Below, piece after piece: positions 1 through 7,988 of a stretch of 64,000 nt of DNA. This DNA comes from Variovorax paradoxus. GTDB taxonomy: Bacteria; Pseudomonadota; Gammaproteobacteria; Burkholderiales; Burkholderiaceae_C. Location of the stretch: positions 1-64,000 of the forward strand of contig NZ_JAGGNV010000012.1 in the NCBI RefSeq assembly GCF_018614955.1, given 5' to 3'. The number at the start of each line of letters is the position of its first letter. Position 1 is the stretch's first letter. The notes beneath the pieces are model-generated. The model was not told where the DNA came from, made no database searches, and saw only the letters and a list, made by a program, of their open reading frames with translations. The position numbers and the translations under genes are program-made.

Positions 1-494
1 CGCCCACATGCCCACAGCCTTCAACTAAAGAATTGAAAAGAAGCCTGAACGACAACCAGCGCCCGGGTAACATTCCCGCGTGAGGCAACACGCCGCTCAA
101 GATAATTGTCGCCCGCCAGCCTCGCGCGGGCTGCTGTTCTATCGGCTGCTGCAGCAGGCCGTGGTCACCGCACCGGTGACCTATGGCGATGTGGTGAAAA
201 GGCCCAAGGCGCCGCTCTCGCGCAGCGGTTCGCAGGCGGCATAGCCAGCTTGGTGCGAGAGGCCTAATATATGGATATTCATCCAGTATTGCGGGTTCGC
301 TGGAGCTAAGCGGATACCCCTTACAAACAGACAGTGCTCCGCCAGAACAAGGCGGCTGCTCGGCTGCTCGGCTGCTCGGCTGTTGGGTCCATGCGCAGCC
401 CTCGTCAAGATGTGTTCGCCGCCTGCTTACCGTTCGTGCTCGGATGGGTACTATCGGCCACAAGCGGTCGTCCAAGCAGAGGAGCCACAGGCAC
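1..494. other. Left-edge region without a convincing gene
   Basis: I see no gene with a convincing start, ribosome site and protein-like composition here. A 75-codon minus-strand frame (181-408) has low-complexity composition and no recognisable domain. Around 104-124 there is a GCCCGC/GCGGGC dyad without a T tract. An 8-bp tandem repeat lies at 353-384. The stretch looks like decayed sequence. A minus-strand ATG at 7-9 could open a gene running off the left edge, but only three codons are visible. Confidence 0.4.
353..384. repeat. 8-bp tandem repeat CGGCTGCT
   Basis: Four consecutive octamers are visible: three exact CGGCTGCT copies (353-360, 361-368, 369-376) and a fourth with one change, CGGCTGTT (377-384). 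Because the unit is 8 bp, any change in copy number would shift a reading frame. It lies outside any gene I can support. Confidence 0.7.
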
Positions 495-725
495 ATGAAG
501 ACTGAATCACGGCCTACTCTCGCAGGCAGGAAGCCCGATGCTTTCGAGATGAAGGTGCGATTGGGATGCGGGGCACTGCTGGGCCTGGTAGTCGGCTTGG
601 GCATGTGTGTCAGCCTGTGGCCGCTGAGCACCCTGGGCGCATGCATGCTTATGGGGTTCGACATTGCCGCCTGCGCCGTCTGCGCAGCTCAGTTCGGTGA
701 CAGTTTCTGGTCAAATCTTCGCTGA
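495..725 (+). CDS. Small hypothetical membrane protein
   Basis: A 76-codon frame. I chose the ATG at 495 because a good ribosome site, AGAGGAG at 478-484, lies 10 bases upstream; the frame is open further left to 444, but that start lacks such a site. After a charged N-terminus the product has a hydrophobic stretch (about residues 24-42) and a second hydrophobic, Cys-containing segment (about 46-62), so one or two membrane spans are likely. No family is recognised. Its neighbours are non-coding sequence and another unconserved-looking gene. It may be a real small gene or a remnant. Confidence 0.4.
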   Translation: MKTESRPTLAGRKPDAFEMKVRLGCGALLGLVVGLGMCVSLWPLSTLGACMLMGFDIAACAVCAAQFGDSFWSNLR

Positions 726-786
726 CTGCAGTAGCGGTCCGCACCGCGGCTGCCGGCCATGAGCCGTCATACGGGGTTTTCGTACT

Positions 787-1200
787 TCACACCAGAACGC
801 GCTTCGCCTTCTGGAAACCGCGTTCGATACTTTGCTCGTCGCCGGAGAGCAGTGCCAGGTAGGTGTCCCGCGGATAGCCGACGCGACCGACTTCGCCTTT
901 GCTCAGCGCTGCGAGAACAAACCCATACTGATGCAGGCGCTGCCGCTTGCCGGTGCGCACCTGAGCCAGTTCGTCGCAGTTGGCGAATCCCATTAGCAGG
1001 CGATTCGCGGGCTCAAACCCTTGGATCGAGTTGGCTATCAGCGCACGCTCCACCACCGATTCCCCGATCGCGCAGTAGCCCTGCGGCAATTGAATGTGGA
1101 AAGTGCTGCCCGCTACGGTGAACGTCTCGGCTTGGCTGCCAAATATCACGCCGATCAGGGCCAGGGACACAGATGCGCGCAGGAGGGGGACAGCTCTCAT
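787..1200 (-). CDS. Hypothetical secreted protein
   Basis: The frame opens at 1257, but I place the start at the ATG at 1200. From there the protein (137 aa) begins with a clean signal peptide: an Arg after Met, then a hydrophobic core ending near a Gln-Ala-Glu site around residue 24. The mature part contains two Cys residues (in QGYCAIGE and ANCDEL) that could form a disulfide. I recognise no named domain. The product ends abruptly after a basic tail, so it could be truncated at its C-terminus. A periplasmic location is inferred from the signal peptide only. It stands alone, with no operon partner. Confidence 0.5.
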   Translation of the reverse strand: MRAVPLLRASVSLALIGVIFGSQAETFTVAGSTFHIQLPQGYCAIGESVVERALIANSIQGFEPANRLLMGFANCDELAQVRTGKRQRLHQYGFVLAALSKGEVGRVGYPRDTYLALLSGDEQSIERGFQKAKRVLV

Positions 1201-1460
1201 GAAATTTCTATGGATCGACTCGGCCAAACACGTTGTCGTTGCGCACCGAGAGCTCAATGAATGCGTCGGCCATCCCTCGGCGGTTCACCTTGCATTGATC
1301 GGCATGCGTTCAAGACTCTAGTTCTTTCAGCTTAATCTGAATTAAGTATTCGTTGATCGCGTGAAGAGCCGCAACGTCTTCGAACTAAGTTGTTAATTCG
1401 AATGGCTTCATAGAGCCGTTATTCGATATCGCGCGGCCATGACGTGAAGTTGTGCCTGTC

Positions 1461-1484
1461 TTTGCGCCTTTGATTTGGCGCAAA
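1461..1484. repeat. Perfect hairpin TTTGCGCC / GGCGCAAA
   Basis: An 8-bp perfect stem (1461-1468 with 1477-1484) with the 8-base loop TTTGATTT. The base after it continues with A, not a T run, so on the plus strand it is not a classical terminator. On the minus strand the stem is likewise not followed by a T tract. A related stem lies at 1865-1883. Confidence 0.6.
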
Positions 1485-1864
1485 AGAGATCGGTGAGCCG
1501 ACAATAACATCAGTTCAGACATTTATTGAAACAATAAAAGGCAACACTATGAAGGCTTCTGTCGCAGCGGACTGCGGCGACGACGCGCAGCGCATGCAGC
1601 TTACCTAAGTACTCAAAAGAACCGATGCCAAATCGGTTGCAGCTCTGACGATCGAATCGCAGCGGCACCGCGAAGAGGAAAGGCGACACGTGGGCGTTCT
1701 CTTGAAGAACGACAAGGCTGTCGCCGCGGTCCAGTTGGGTTCGATGTCCGGCGGCCTCAGGCCCCACACCACGGACAGGGACGAGCACGGACAACGTGCC
1801 ACATCCCTCTAGCCCACGCGGCGATCAGCCCTTCCCGTTTCAGCAGTTTTTTTACCAATTTCTT

Positions 1865-1883
1865 TGCGCCCTTTGGAGGCGCA
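1865..1883. repeat. Hairpin TGCGCC / GGCGCA, related to the one at 1461
   Basis: A 6-bp perfect stem (1865-1870 with 1878-1883) with a 7-base loop. It sits in the same local context (a preceding TCTT) as the hairpin 400 bp upstream. A T-rich run follows about 8 bases later, so it could act as a weak terminator or leader element ahead of the lipoprotein gene whose start is 46 bases downstream. Confidence 0.45.
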
Positions 1884-1928
1884 GGGGACTTCTTTTTTCT
1901 CGATCACAGGTTGACCAGGAGATTCAGT

Positions 1929-4460
1929 GTGAAAAAGATCGACAAAAGCGCGCTTCTGCTTTTTGTTGCAGCAGGCGCACTCGCGGGCTGCGGAGGGGGC
2001 GGAAGCGGCTCAGGCGGCAGCTTCGCTTCCCCTCAGAGCACGGATGCGTCGACGGCTTCGCCGGCTGCATCGACGGCTGCATCGGCAGTCGAGCCCGCCG
2101 CAGACAAGGAGGCAGTGCACAGCAAGCTCGACTCAAGTTGGGTCGAGGTCGCCAACGAAGGCCAGGCGTTCAACCTAGCCTCGTTGACGGTGGTGCAATA
2201 TGGCGCGAATTCGGCCTGGACGAGCAAGATGCTCGCCGGCACCGTGGTCTGCAACAACGCAACCTTCGGCCGCGACCCGCTGGAGTACGTGGCGAAGGCG
2301 TGCTATGTGCAAACCCCTGCCGCGGGAACCTTGCTCGCCAAGGAAGGTTCCTCGTTCACGGTGCCCGCCCCCACATTGGTGAAGTACGGCGCCGACTCGC
2401 GCTGGATCACCAGGTCGGTCACTGGAACAGCAGAGTGCACGAACACGTTCTTTGGTGGCGATCCCGCGTTCATGACGGCGAAATCATGTGTGTCGGCCGG
2501 TCCTGCGCCTGCGCCTGCGCCTACTCCCGCTCCCGCTCCGGCTCCGGCTCCGGCTCCGGCTCCCGCACCTGCTCCCGCGCCTTCACCCATCGCCGGCGAC
2601 GTGGTGGACAGTTCCGGCGCCATGGTTGCGAGTGCCTACGACAACATCGCCTACAAGTTCGGTCAATCCGAGGGGGTGGCTTACCGCTTCGGGCCAGCGG
2701 CGACCAGGACCGGCGTCAACACGCTTCCTTTGCGGGCCGACGTGGGCGCGATCAATCACAGCCCAGGCAATGATGTTTACTACCAGCTCGGTGCGGAAAA
2801 CACCTCCGCGAGCAACCTGTATGTGAGCATCCATGGCGCGGCGATCGGCACGCCCGCCAGTGGGAGCTCGTTGTCGAATGCGGTGGGGTGGTTCCAGTCG
2901 CAGGCGACCGACCGGGTGACCTTCATGCAGCGCCCGCAGTTGCTGTGGCAAGACCGGCGAATACTGCCCACGTCGATCGATGCCTACTACGCCGCAGGCG
3001 TGCTGTCGGCGAACGACCCGGCAGACCTGCCCATCGTCGAAGATCGCGGCGAGAACGCAGCGGACAGCCCCTCGACGCGCCTCTCGCTGATTGCGACACA
3101 GGGCAGCCCGACGAAGGCGGCGACGATCTTCACCGTCGGCACGTTCACCGCGCAGAACCGTGCCAGCGTCAAGCTGGCCATCGGCAAGGTGCCGACCGCC
3201 ATTTCCGTAACCGGGGCCGGCGAGTTCGCGTTCGTCACCGTGTGGGACGCCATCGATCACAAGGGCCAGGTCGCTGTGATCTCGCTCGGTGGCAGCTGCC
3301 AGGGCTGTACGCTCAATGGTCCCAAGTACGACTGGTGGCACGACTGGATGGACATGGTCCACCCCGGCTTCTTCAACCAGGGCAACTACATCTTCATGAA
3401 GGTGCTCGGCTACGTCGATTTGCCCGCCAACATGAAGGCCCCGACATCCATCAAGGTGACGACCGGCATGCATCCGTATGCGGCCGTCGTGTACACCGGC
3501 AACGGTGGCTTGTCGGGCATGGCAAAGGAAGCCTCGCCGATGGCCGACAACCGGGCGAAGATGCTGCCGGGCGGCGAGTACTACGAGAAGTACGCCAAGG
3601 GCGGCGTGGCCGTGGTGGCCTCGAAGTCGGAGAAGACCCTGGCCTTCATCGACCTCGGCCCACTCTTCAAGTACACGAATGACATGTACCTGGGCAGCGC
3701 TGCGAGCAACCTGGAAACGCAGAACGTCGGGCTCGGCTCGAACCAGTGGCCGTACCTGCTGGCGGATCGCCCGCAGGCGACGCCGAAGATCATCAAGACG
3801 ATCTCGCTGGCCGACAAGCCGACGAGCATCCTGACGACCTCTACCTACAGCTACTGGAGCAAGGACGACCGCGAGCGCATCTCGCCGGACAGCCCGTACT
3901 GGAAGACCGTGCCGCGCTATCCACGCGCCTGGGTCGCCACCGAGAACGGCAAGGTGCATCTGTACTCGCTGGGGCAGTACGTGCAGGGCCCCAAGCCGGC
4001 GGTCGGCACGCCCGCCGAAGTTGCGGAAGTCGGAGTGGTGACGGGCCTGGGCAGCAACATCACGCACCTCGCCGCGGCCAAGGACTACCCGAGCCAGGAC
4101 GACGCCATCAACACGATGCTGATCTTCACCGATCGCGCCAATCGAAAGTGGGGTTGGCTCAAGTTTGCCGACGACGGCAACAGCGGCACCATCCTGCGCA
4201 CCATGGAGGACTCGCGCGTCGACCCGATCATGGTGACGATGTCCGACAACTACTCCACGCGGGGCAATATCGTCAGCGTGGCGAACTACAGCGGCCAGAG
4301 CATCGACAACTACCGGTTCGATGACCTGATCTACCCCGACACCAACTTCTTCTGTTCCGCGCCCGGTGTCTGCCCCACGCTGGCATCCAATGGCGAGTAC
4401 GCTGGCAAGCTGGCCCTGCCGTTCAAGCCGTTCGCGGTGCACGCATCGAACGTGCCGTGA
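1929..4460 (+). CDS. Large lipoprotein with duplicated Cys domain and Pro-Ala linker
   Basis: I chose the GTG at 1929 because AGGAG at 1917-1921 lies 7 bases upstream; a TTG at 1911 is also in frame. The 843-aa product has a lipoprotein signal ending L-A-G-C (Cys21) followed by a Gly/Ser-rich spacer. Two tandem copies of a roughly 50-residue domain follow (about 71-126 and 136-188), each with a YGA-x-S-x-W motif, a FG-x-DP motif and two Cys residues, probably a disulfide. A Pro-Ala linker (about 191-218) leads to a roughly 620-residue C-terminal region that I cannot assign; it is rich in aromatic and Gly residues, as in beta-propeller or other beta-rich extracellular proteins. The small repeats resemble modules seen in secreted proteobacterial proteins. 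It is monocistronic, with a strong terminator after it. Surface or outer-membrane attachment is inferred from the lipobox. Confidence 0.8.
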   Translation: MKKIDKSALLLFVAAGALAGCGGGGSGSGGSFASPQSTDASTASPAASTAASAVEPAADKEAVHSKLDSSWVEVANEGQAFNLASLTVVQYGANSAWTSKMLAGTVVCNNATFGRDPLEYVAKACYVQTPAAGTLLAKEGSSFTVPAPTLVKYGADSRWITRSVTGTAECTNTFFGGDPAFMTAKSCVSAGPAPAPAPTPAPAPAPAPAPAPAPAPAPSPIAGDVVDSSGAMVASAYDNIAYKFGQSEGVAYRFGPAATRTGVNTLPLRADVGAINHSPGNDVYYQLGAENTSASNLYVSIHGAAIGTPASGSSLSNAVGWFQSQATDRVTFMQRPQLLWQDRRILPTSIDAYYAAGVLSANDPADLPIVEDRGENAADSPSTRLSLIATQGSPTKAATIFTVGTFTAQNRASVKLAIGKVPTAISVTGAGEFAFVTVWDAIDHKGQVAVISLGGSCQGCTLNGPKYDWWHDWMDMVHPGFFNQGNYIFMKVLGYVDLPANMKAPTSIKVTTGMHPYAAVVYTGNGGLSGMAKEASPMADNRAKMLPGGEYYEKYAKGGVAVVASKSEKTLAFIDLGPLFKYTNDMYLGSAASNLETQNVGLGSNQWPYLLADRPQATPKIIKTISLADKPTSILTTSTYSYWSKDDRERISPDSPYWKTVPRYPRAWVATENGKVHLYSLGQYVQGPKPAVGTPAEVAEVGVVTGLGSNITHLAAAKDYPSQDDAINTMLIFTDRANRKWGWLKFADDGNSGTILRTMEDSRVDPIMVTMSDNYSTRGNIVSVANYSGQSIDNYRFDDLIYPDTNFFCSAPGVCPTLASNGEYAGKLALPFKPFAVHASNVP
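2504..2583 (+). repeat. Hexanucleotide-type repeat coding a Pro-Ala linker
   Basis: A run of near-identical 6-bp units (variants of CCTGCG, GCTCCG and GCTCCC) encodes alternating Pro and Ala with one Thr and one Ser. The unit length is a multiple of three, so gain or loss of units would change linker length without breaking the frame. Confidence 0.7.
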
Positions 4461-4486
4461 GGCGCTGATTTCATCGCCCACCCCAG

Positions 4487-4512
4487 GCCCCAGCTTCGGC
4501 TGGGGCTTTTTT
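4487..4512 (+). terminator. Rho-independent terminator after the lipoprotein gene
   Basis: An 8-bp perfect stem GCCCCAGC / GCTGGGGC closed by a TTCG tetraloop is followed at once by six T residues. It begins 26 bases after the lipoprotein stop codon and ends transcription before the convergent citrate synthase-like gene. Confidence 0.93.
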
Positions 4513-4600
4513 ATGAGGCGGCGGTGGGCCCTTTGGCGTGCCTTCGCGACCCCGGAATAGTCCGAAGAACGTGTACCAGCTTCTGTCTCCCGGCGCTCCA

Positions 4601-5758
4601 CTAGGCACAGTCATGCGGTTCGGGCATCGGGCCCACATAGCGCCCGCGTGGGCGGATGACTTGCGCCACGCCCAGTTGCTCCAGACTGTGCGCCAATAGC
4701 CCGACGCTCCGCGCCGTTGCGAACAGCCCAAAGGCCGCATCGGCAGGAAGTCGATGGTGAGCGACCAGGGCGGCCAGAGCGACGTCGATGTTGGGCTGCA
4801 ACCCGGTCAGCTTCGTCACCTTTTCGATGAAGCGCGCGATCACCTTGGGGGGCTCGAACAAAGCCAACAATGCGGCCGCGCGCGGATCGCCGTCGGGATA
4901 GAGGTGATGGCCAAATCCTGCCAGCGACAAGCCGTTCGACAGGTAGTGGGCCAGCACCTGGTCCTCACCCAGTCGTTCCACCTCGCTGAACAGCGCCCCG
5001 ACGCGGCCTGAGGCATCGCCATGCAAGGGGCCGGAGAGAGTGGTCAAGCCGGCCAGGAGGCATGCCGGCAACGAGGCGCCTGTCGACGCGGCAATGCGCG
5101 CGACAAAGGCTGAACTGGTCAGCTCGTGGTCGGCCAGTAACACCATGGCCGTTCGCAGCAAATCAGCCACCTTGGAAGATTGCTTCCACCCTTTCGCGAG
5201 GCGCAGATGCAGCGGTTCGCGCCCCGGCCGGGCGCCGAACGCATTGGCCAACTGACCCACCAGACTCTGTCCCTCGGCGTGCAGCACCCGGGTCAGACGT
5301 CCACCGGTGGAATGCCCAGCGGCCGCCAGGCTGGCCAAGGCCGCGAAGGCCGCGTCTCGCCCAGGCTTGCCGGAGCGCATTGGCGTCAAGGAAGAGAAAT
5401 CGACGGCGTGCTCGGCGCCCCACAACAGTTGAGCCACATCTTCCACTGTGGCCGTCCGGGCCACGCTCACGGCATCCCGACCCCGGTAGTACAGGCGTCC
5501 GCGAGAAAACGCACAAAGGGCCGTTGGAATGCTGGGCTCCGAACCGAACAAAGTATTGGCGGCCAGCGTCTCGTGCTTGCGGCCGGCCTGTTTGCGCTTG
5601 GCCAAGCCGGCAACGTCCTCGGCGCGGTAGAGGCTGCGCCGCGTATCGGCCGGGTCGGGCATGACTTCCAGCTTGCCGCGGCTCACGTACGCGTAGACCG
5701 TCTGGGGTTGCACACCCAGAAGGTTGCACACCTCGTTCATTGAAATCCAGGAAGCCAT
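4601..5758 (-). CDS. Citrate synthase-family protein with N-terminal helix-turn-helix
   Basis: A 385-aa protein starting at the ATG at 5758. Residues 1-60 form a MerR/excisionase-like HTH: it reads as a winged DNA-binding helix pair, ending in an SLYRAEDVAGL segment. Residues 75-385 are a short citrate synthase fold. The catalytic set is present: His246 in SGPLHGD, His284 in GFGHHLYPDGDPRA, and Asp325 in PNIDVALAAL, so it may be enzymatically competent on an oxaloacetate-like acceptor and an acyl-CoA. It lies divergent from a 2-hydroxyacid dehydrogenase across an AT-rich dyad array. By inference it could regulate that array itself or make a substrate-linked 2-hydroxy acid. HTH-citrate synthase fusions exist in proteobacteria, but I know of no assigned role. 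Its true acyl-CoA is unknown. Confidence 0.88.
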   Translation of the reverse strand: MASWISMNEVCNLLGVQPQTVYAYVSRGKLEVMPDPADTRRSLYRAEDVAGLAKRKQAGRKHETLAANTLFGSEPSIPTALCAFSRGRLYYRGRDAVSVARTATVEDVAQLLWGAEHAVDFSSLTPMRSGKPGRDAAFAALASLAAAGHSTGGRLTRVLHAEGQSLVGQLANAFGARPGREPLHLRLAKGWKQSSKVADLLRTAMVLLADHELTSSAFVARIAASTGASLPACLLAGLTTLSGPLHGDASGRVGALFSEVERLGEDQVLAHYLSNGLSLAGFGHHLYPDGDPRAAALLALFEPPKVIARFIEKVTKLTGLQPNIDVALAALVAHHRLPADAAFGLFATARSVGLLAHSLEQLGVAQVIRPRGRYVGPMPEPHDCA

Positions 5759-5774
5759 GGCCGTGCCGACAAAG

Positions 5775-5819
5775 TCAATTTATATTGATTATATAGATCA
5801 ATATTGACCAATTTGTCAA
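5775..5819. promoter_or_regulatory. AT-rich dyad array between divergent genes
   Basis: Within 45 bp of very AT-rich sequence I see overlapping inverted repeats built from TCAA/TTGA half sites: TCAA-N6-TTGA (5775-5788), the palindrome TCAATATTGA (5798-5807), and TTGAC-N6-GTCAA (5804-5819). There is also TGAT-N7-ATCA (5786-5800). It sits 17 bases from the citrate synthase-like start codon and 80 bases from the dehydrogenase start, so it probably contains both promoters and an operator. Which protein binds is unknown; the HTH-citrate synthase is the nearest candidate. Confidence 0.6.
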
Positions 5820-5898
5820 TCCATTACTAGGATGCATCCAAGTCGTGGAGAGCTCGCTCGAACACTCGGTCTACCGGTCACCGCGAACGCACAGTGAT

Positions 5899-6852
5899 AT
5901 GAAACCCCAAGTCCTTCAACTCAATCCGATCCTGATCCCAGCGATCAACGACAAGCTCGCGTCGCTTTACGCCGTCCACAAGCACTTCGAGATGCGCGAT
6001 CCGGAGGCCTGGCTGCGTGAACATGGCGCGTCGGTCGACGCCGTGATCACCGGCGGGCACACCGGCATTTCGCGAGCGATGCTGGAGCAGTTGCCTGGTC
6101 TGAAGGTGGTGGCCGTCAATGGCGTCGGCACCGACGCCGTGGATCTGGCGTACTGCCGGGATCGTGGCCTGCCTGTCACTGCAACACTGGGCGCGCTGAC
6201 GGAAGACGTGGCCGATCTGGCCATCGGCTTGCTGATCGCGGCTTGCCGAAACCTGTGCGCCGGCGACCGTTTCGTGCGAGATGGCCAGTGGGAGCTTCGT
6301 CCCCAGCCCAGCGCCATTCCGCTCGCCCGGCGGTTCAGCGGCATGCGCGTCGGCATCGTCGGAATGGGCCGGGTGGGCCGCGCCGTCGCAGTGCGGGCGG
6401 CCGCCTTCGGTTGCCCCATCCGCTACACCGACCTGCGCGCCATGGACGACGTCGCGCACCGCTTCATACCGAGCCTGGGGGATTTGGCGCGTGAGTCGGA
6501 CGCGCTGGTGCTGTGCGCAGCCGCGGACCAGGCCGAAGGAATAGTCAACGCGGCCGTGCTCGACGCGCTGGGACCGCGCGGCTTCCTGGTCAACGTCGCC
6601 CGCGGCCGACTCGTCAACGAAGCCGACCTGACACAAGCGCTGGCCGCCGGCCGCATTGCGGGCGCGGGCCTGGACGTGTTCGTCGACGAACCGCGCGTGC
6701 CGCTGGCGCTGCGCCAGTCCGACAGCGCGACCCTGCAGGCCCACCGCGCCAGCGCCACCTGGGAGACCCGCACCGCCATGGCCGAGATGGTGCTGGCCAG
6801 CGTTGCCCAGGCCCTGGCAGGCGAGCGCCCGGCAATGAGCCTGACCACTTGA
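5899..6852 (+). CDS. D-2-hydroxyacid dehydrogenase (NAD(P)H-dependent)
   Basis: The frame is open from a GTG at 5845, but I place the start at the ATG at 5899 because the family homology begins there; the ribosome site is weak. The 317-aa product has the D-isomer-specific dehydrogenase layout: a substrate domain, a Rossmann domain with G155-x-G-x-x-G160, Arg235 in NVARGRLVNE, Glu264 in VDEPRVP and His282 in the final active-site motif. These are the Arg-Glu-His catalytic set. The expected reaction is reversible reduction of a 2-oxo acid such as glyoxylate or hydroxypyruvate; the substrate cannot be read from sequence. It is followed by two Bug receptors, so it may act on an imported hydroxy acid. 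Confidence 0.88.
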   Translation: MKPQVLQLNPILIPAINDKLASLYAVHKHFEMRDPEAWLREHGASVDAVITGGHTGISRAMLEQLPGLKVVAVNGVGTDAVDLAYCRDRGLPVTATLGALTEDVADLAIGLLIAACRNLCAGDRFVRDGQWELRPQPSAIPLARRFSGMRVGIVGMGRVGRAVAVRAAAFGCPIRYTDLRAMDDVAHRFIPSLGDLARESDALVLCAAADQAEGIVNAAVLDALGPRGFLVNVARGRLVNEADLTQALAAGRIAGAGLDVFVDEPRVPLALRQSDSATLQAHRASATWETRTAMAEMVLASVAQALAGERPAMSLTT

Positions 6853-6904
6853 GTCCCTGCGTTCGACGCAGCGACCGCCCCCAAACCCATAAAAGGAGAC
6901 ACCC

Positions 6905-7876
6905 TTGTTCACCCGACGCCTTGCGATCCCCCTGGCCCTCGCCCTCTGCGCCATCCACGCGCCAGGCTTCGCGCAGACCTTCCCTTCCCGCCCCGTGACG
7001 CTGGTGGTTCCGTTCCCGCCGGGCGGTGGGACCGACACCGGCGGCCGCGTCATCGCCGAGCAGTTGAGCCGGCGCTGGAGCCAGCCTGTCGTGGTGGAGA
7101 ACAAGGGTGGTGCCGCCGGGCAGATCGGCGCCGACTTCGTCGCCAAGTCCAAGCCGGACGGCTACACGCTGCTCCTGGGCAACATTGGTACGCAGGCGAT
7201 CAATCCCTTGCTGTATCCGAAGCTGCCCTACGACGCCGACAAGGCCTTTGCCCCGGTCTCCCTGGTGGCCGAGCTGCCGCTGGCCATGATGGTCAATCCG
7301 TCGATCCCGGCGAAGACGGCGGCTGACTTCGTAGCGCTGGCCAGATCCAAGCCGGGCCAGATGAGCTACAGCAGTTCGGGCGCCGGCGGTGCCCCGCACC
7401 TGGCGGCCGAGATGTTCAAGGACCAGACTGGCTCCTTCATCCTGCATGTGCCCTACCGCGGCGGCGGTCCGGCCATCGCGGATCTGCTCGCGGGCCATGT
7501 GCAGCTGTCGTTCATGACAGTGCTGGAGGCCTCCGGCCACATAAAGGCGGGCAAGCTGCGTGCGTTGGCCGTGACCGGCGACAAGCGCGTGCCGGCGTTT
7601 CCCGAAGTCCCCACGCTCGCGGAAAGTGTGGTCCCCGGCTTCAACGCGATCTCCTGGATCGGCCTGCTGGCGCCGGCGGGAACGCCGCATGACGTCGTGG
7701 ACAAGATCGCCGCCGACTTGCGCGCCGTGCTGGCCGACGAAGCGGTCAAGGCACGTTTCGTGGGCCTGGGCGGCGTGCCGCGCGCCACCTCGCCGCAGGA
7801 GTTCGCCAAGCTGATCGCCGACGACAAGGGCCGCTACGCCCAGATCATCCGCAGCCGCAAGATCACGGTCGAGTGA
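6905..7876 (+). CDS. Bug/TctC periplasmic solute-binding protein (1 of 4)
   Basis: The TTG at 6905 has an ideal ribosome site (AAAAGGAG, 6891-6898). The 323-aa protein has a signal peptide ending near the Phe-Ala-Gln at residues 22-24. It shows the Bug family hallmarks: a PFPPGGGTD loop, VVENKGGAAG, and a DGYTLLLG segment near residue 90. The family binds carboxylates or related small acids in the periplasm and normally works with TctA/TctB membrane proteins or signals to a regulator. No tctAB is present here, so it is an orphan receptor. It follows the dehydrogenase gene by 52 bases and may be co-transcribed with it. Confidence 0.93.
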   Translation: MFTRRLAIPLALALCAIHAPGFAQTFPSRPVTLVVPFPPGGGTDTGGRVIAEQLSRRWSQPVVVENKGGAAGQIGADFVAKSKPDGYTLLLGNIGTQAINPLLYPKLPYDADKAFAPVSLVAELPLAMMVNPSIPAKTAADFVALARSKPGQMSYSSSGAGGAPHLAAEMFKDQTGSFILHVPYRGGGPAIADLLAGHVQLSFMTVLEASGHIKAGKLRALAVTGDKRVPAFPEVPTLAESVVPGFNAISWIGLLAPAGTPHDVVDKIAADLRAVLADEAVKARFVGLGGVPRATSPQEFAKLIADDKGRYAQIIRSRKITVE

Positions 7877-7988
7877 GCGCAGCCATGACGGACTTCGCGT
7901 CTGGCGCGGCTGAGCCGATTGCAGTTGCCGCCGGCATCGATAAGCCGGCCTTTCAAAACGATAGACCCACCCTGAAGAGGAGACTTCC

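Larger units (their letters stand above)
1201..1928. other. 728-bp gap with a decayed reading frame and two similar hairpins
   Basis: No intact gene is supported. An ATG at 1549 with an AAAGG ribosome site opens a 19-codon frame that stops at 1606-1608. The same frame then stays open to a TAG at 1807-1809 with a polar, charged translation, so it looks like a gene fragment broken by a stop. Two related stem-loops flank it, at 1461-1484 and 1865-1883. A poly-T run (about 1891-1897) lies upstream of the lipoprotein gene at 1929. Confidence 0.4.

Noticed and set aside
104..124. GC-rich stem near the left edge
   Set aside because: No T tract follows on either strand, and such short GC dyads are common by chance here.
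181..408. 75-codon minus-strand frame
   Set aside because: Low-complexity composition from the CGGCTGCT repeat; no ribosome site.
2583..4601. 672-codon minus-strand frame
   Set aside because: Antisense shadow of the lipoprotein gene with biased composition and no motif.
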